Below are positions 6,270-6,747 of a DNA stretch of 6,747 nt, in pieces. Below the pieces are notes generated by a model that saw only the letters and a list, made by a program, of their open reading frames with translations, searched no databases and was not told the origin of the DNA. The stretch is from Acidobacteriota bacterium (lineage in GTDB: Bacteria > Acidobacteriota > Vicinamibacteria > Vicinamibacterales > 2-12-FULL-66-21): positions 1 through 6,747 of the forward strand of contig JAIVJE010000461.1 in NCBI GenBank assembly GCA_020200195.1. Reading direction: 5' to 3'. Each line of letters begins with the position of its first letter. Within the stretch, counting starts at the first letter, position 1. A program made the translations under genes and the position numbers.

Positions 6270-6747
6270 ATGCGTCTTCTGAGTCCCACGCTCCTGCTCG
6301 GTTCCGCACTGGCGGTGACCGTAGTCGCGGGCGGTCAGCAGCCAACAGCGAGAAGTGTGCGGCTTGAAGATCTCACGTGGGTCGAAGCCGAGGCCCGGCT
6401 CGGACCGGACACCGTCGTCGTCATCCCTCTCGGCGCTGCCGCCAAGGAACACGGTCCCCACCTGAAGCTGCGCAACGACGCCCTCCTGGCCGAACAGCTG
6501 ACAAAGCGCGTGATCGACGCGACTACGGTCGTCGTCGCGCCGGCCGTGACCTATCATTATTACCCCGCGTTTCTCGAGTACCCAGGATCTACCTCTCTCT
6601 CCGTTGCGACGGCACGCGACATGACCGCGGACATCGTTCGTAGTCTCGCGCGATACGGACCGCGGCGGTTCTATGCGCTCAACACCGGCATTTCCTCGAT
6701 CCGCGCGCTCGAGCCCGCGGCCAAGGTCCTCGCGGCGCACGGCATCC
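6270..6747 (+). CDS. Exported creatininase-family protein, N-terminal part (3' end outside window)
   Basis: The frame is open from ATG at 6270 (GAGG five bases upstream) to the window edge, giving 159 residues of a family usually about 250-290 long. Residues 1-22 form a signal peptide (Arg2, hydrophobic core 3-20, probable cleavage near AGG-QQ), with no lipobox Cys, so the protein is predicted periplasmic or secreted. The creatininase fold is suggested by VVVIPLGAAAKEHGPHL (49-65), ND at 69-70 and EYPGSTSL (103-110). Creatininase-family members are metal-dependent amidohydrolases. By hand alignment His61 and Asp70 match metal ligands, but the expected Glu is Lys59 (a Glu60 sits next to it), and the NGH.EN/NGHGGN motif is replaced by NTGISS (138-143). 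Classical creatinine hydrolysis is therefore doubtful; it may be a distinct subfamily with another metal site or a non-enzymatic relative. Confidence 0.8.
   Translation, partial: MRLLSPTLLLGSALAVTVVAGGQQPTARSVRLEDLTWVEAEARLGPDTVVVIPLGAAAKEHGPHLKLRNDALLAEQLTKRVIDATTVVVAPAVTYHYYPAFLEYPGSTSLSVATARDMTADIVRSLARYGPRRFYALNTGISSIRALEPAAKVLAAHGI

Noticed and set aside
6213..6740. Upstream extension of the methyltransferase frame across the divergent gene
   Set aside because: It is antisense to the clear creatininase-like protein, rich in Asp/Arg/Gly with no domain, and the conserved methyltransferase N-terminus begins at ATG 6212.
1..6747. tRNA, rRNA, CRISPR array, insertion sequence, integrase or attachment site
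   Set aside because: No cloverleaf, regularly spaced repeats, terminal inverted repeats or transposase/integrase motifs were seen on either strand; nearly all bases are taken by the listed genes.

Overview
The window is dense, GC-rich bacterial DNA with almost no non-coding sequence. Gene style (secreted creatininase-like protein, GT-C membrane glycosyltransferases, membrane-anchored MutS-like ATPase, GC-rich third positions) suggests a soil or sediment bacterium of the Acidobacteriota/Vicinamibacteria type. That placement is an inference from general resemblance; no rRNA or other marker gene is present.

Layout: (1) 1-557, plus strand, the C-terminal part of a GT4-type glycosyltransferase cut by the window start; (2) 654-2132, plus strand, a polytopic PIG-V-like GT-C glycosyltransferase; (3) a short convergent gap with an 11-bp repeat/hairpin; (4) 2201-6212, minus strand, a three-gene operon read methyltransferase, then membrane-anchored MutS-like ATPase, then GT-C-like membrane protein, joined by ATGA and GTGA four-base overlaps; (5) a 57-bp divergent promoter region; (6) 6270 to the end, plus strand, the N-terminal 159 residues of an exported creatininase-family protein.

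The two plus-strand genes and the last operon gene look like parts of surface glycan or lipid-linked sugar metabolism. The methyltransferase and MutS-like ATPase have no evident functional link to it beyond tight co-transcription. No phage, transposon, CRISPR, toxin-antitoxin or recognisable defence cassette was seen.

The points most worth checking are: an apparent in-frame loss of roughly 60 residues (about two membrane helices) in the GT-C-like protein; a creatininase-family protein that keeps only part of the family's metal-binding residues; and a MutS-type ATPase that is membrane-anchored, lacks the mismatch-recognition domains and is translationally coupled to a methyltransferase and a membrane glycosyltransferase.
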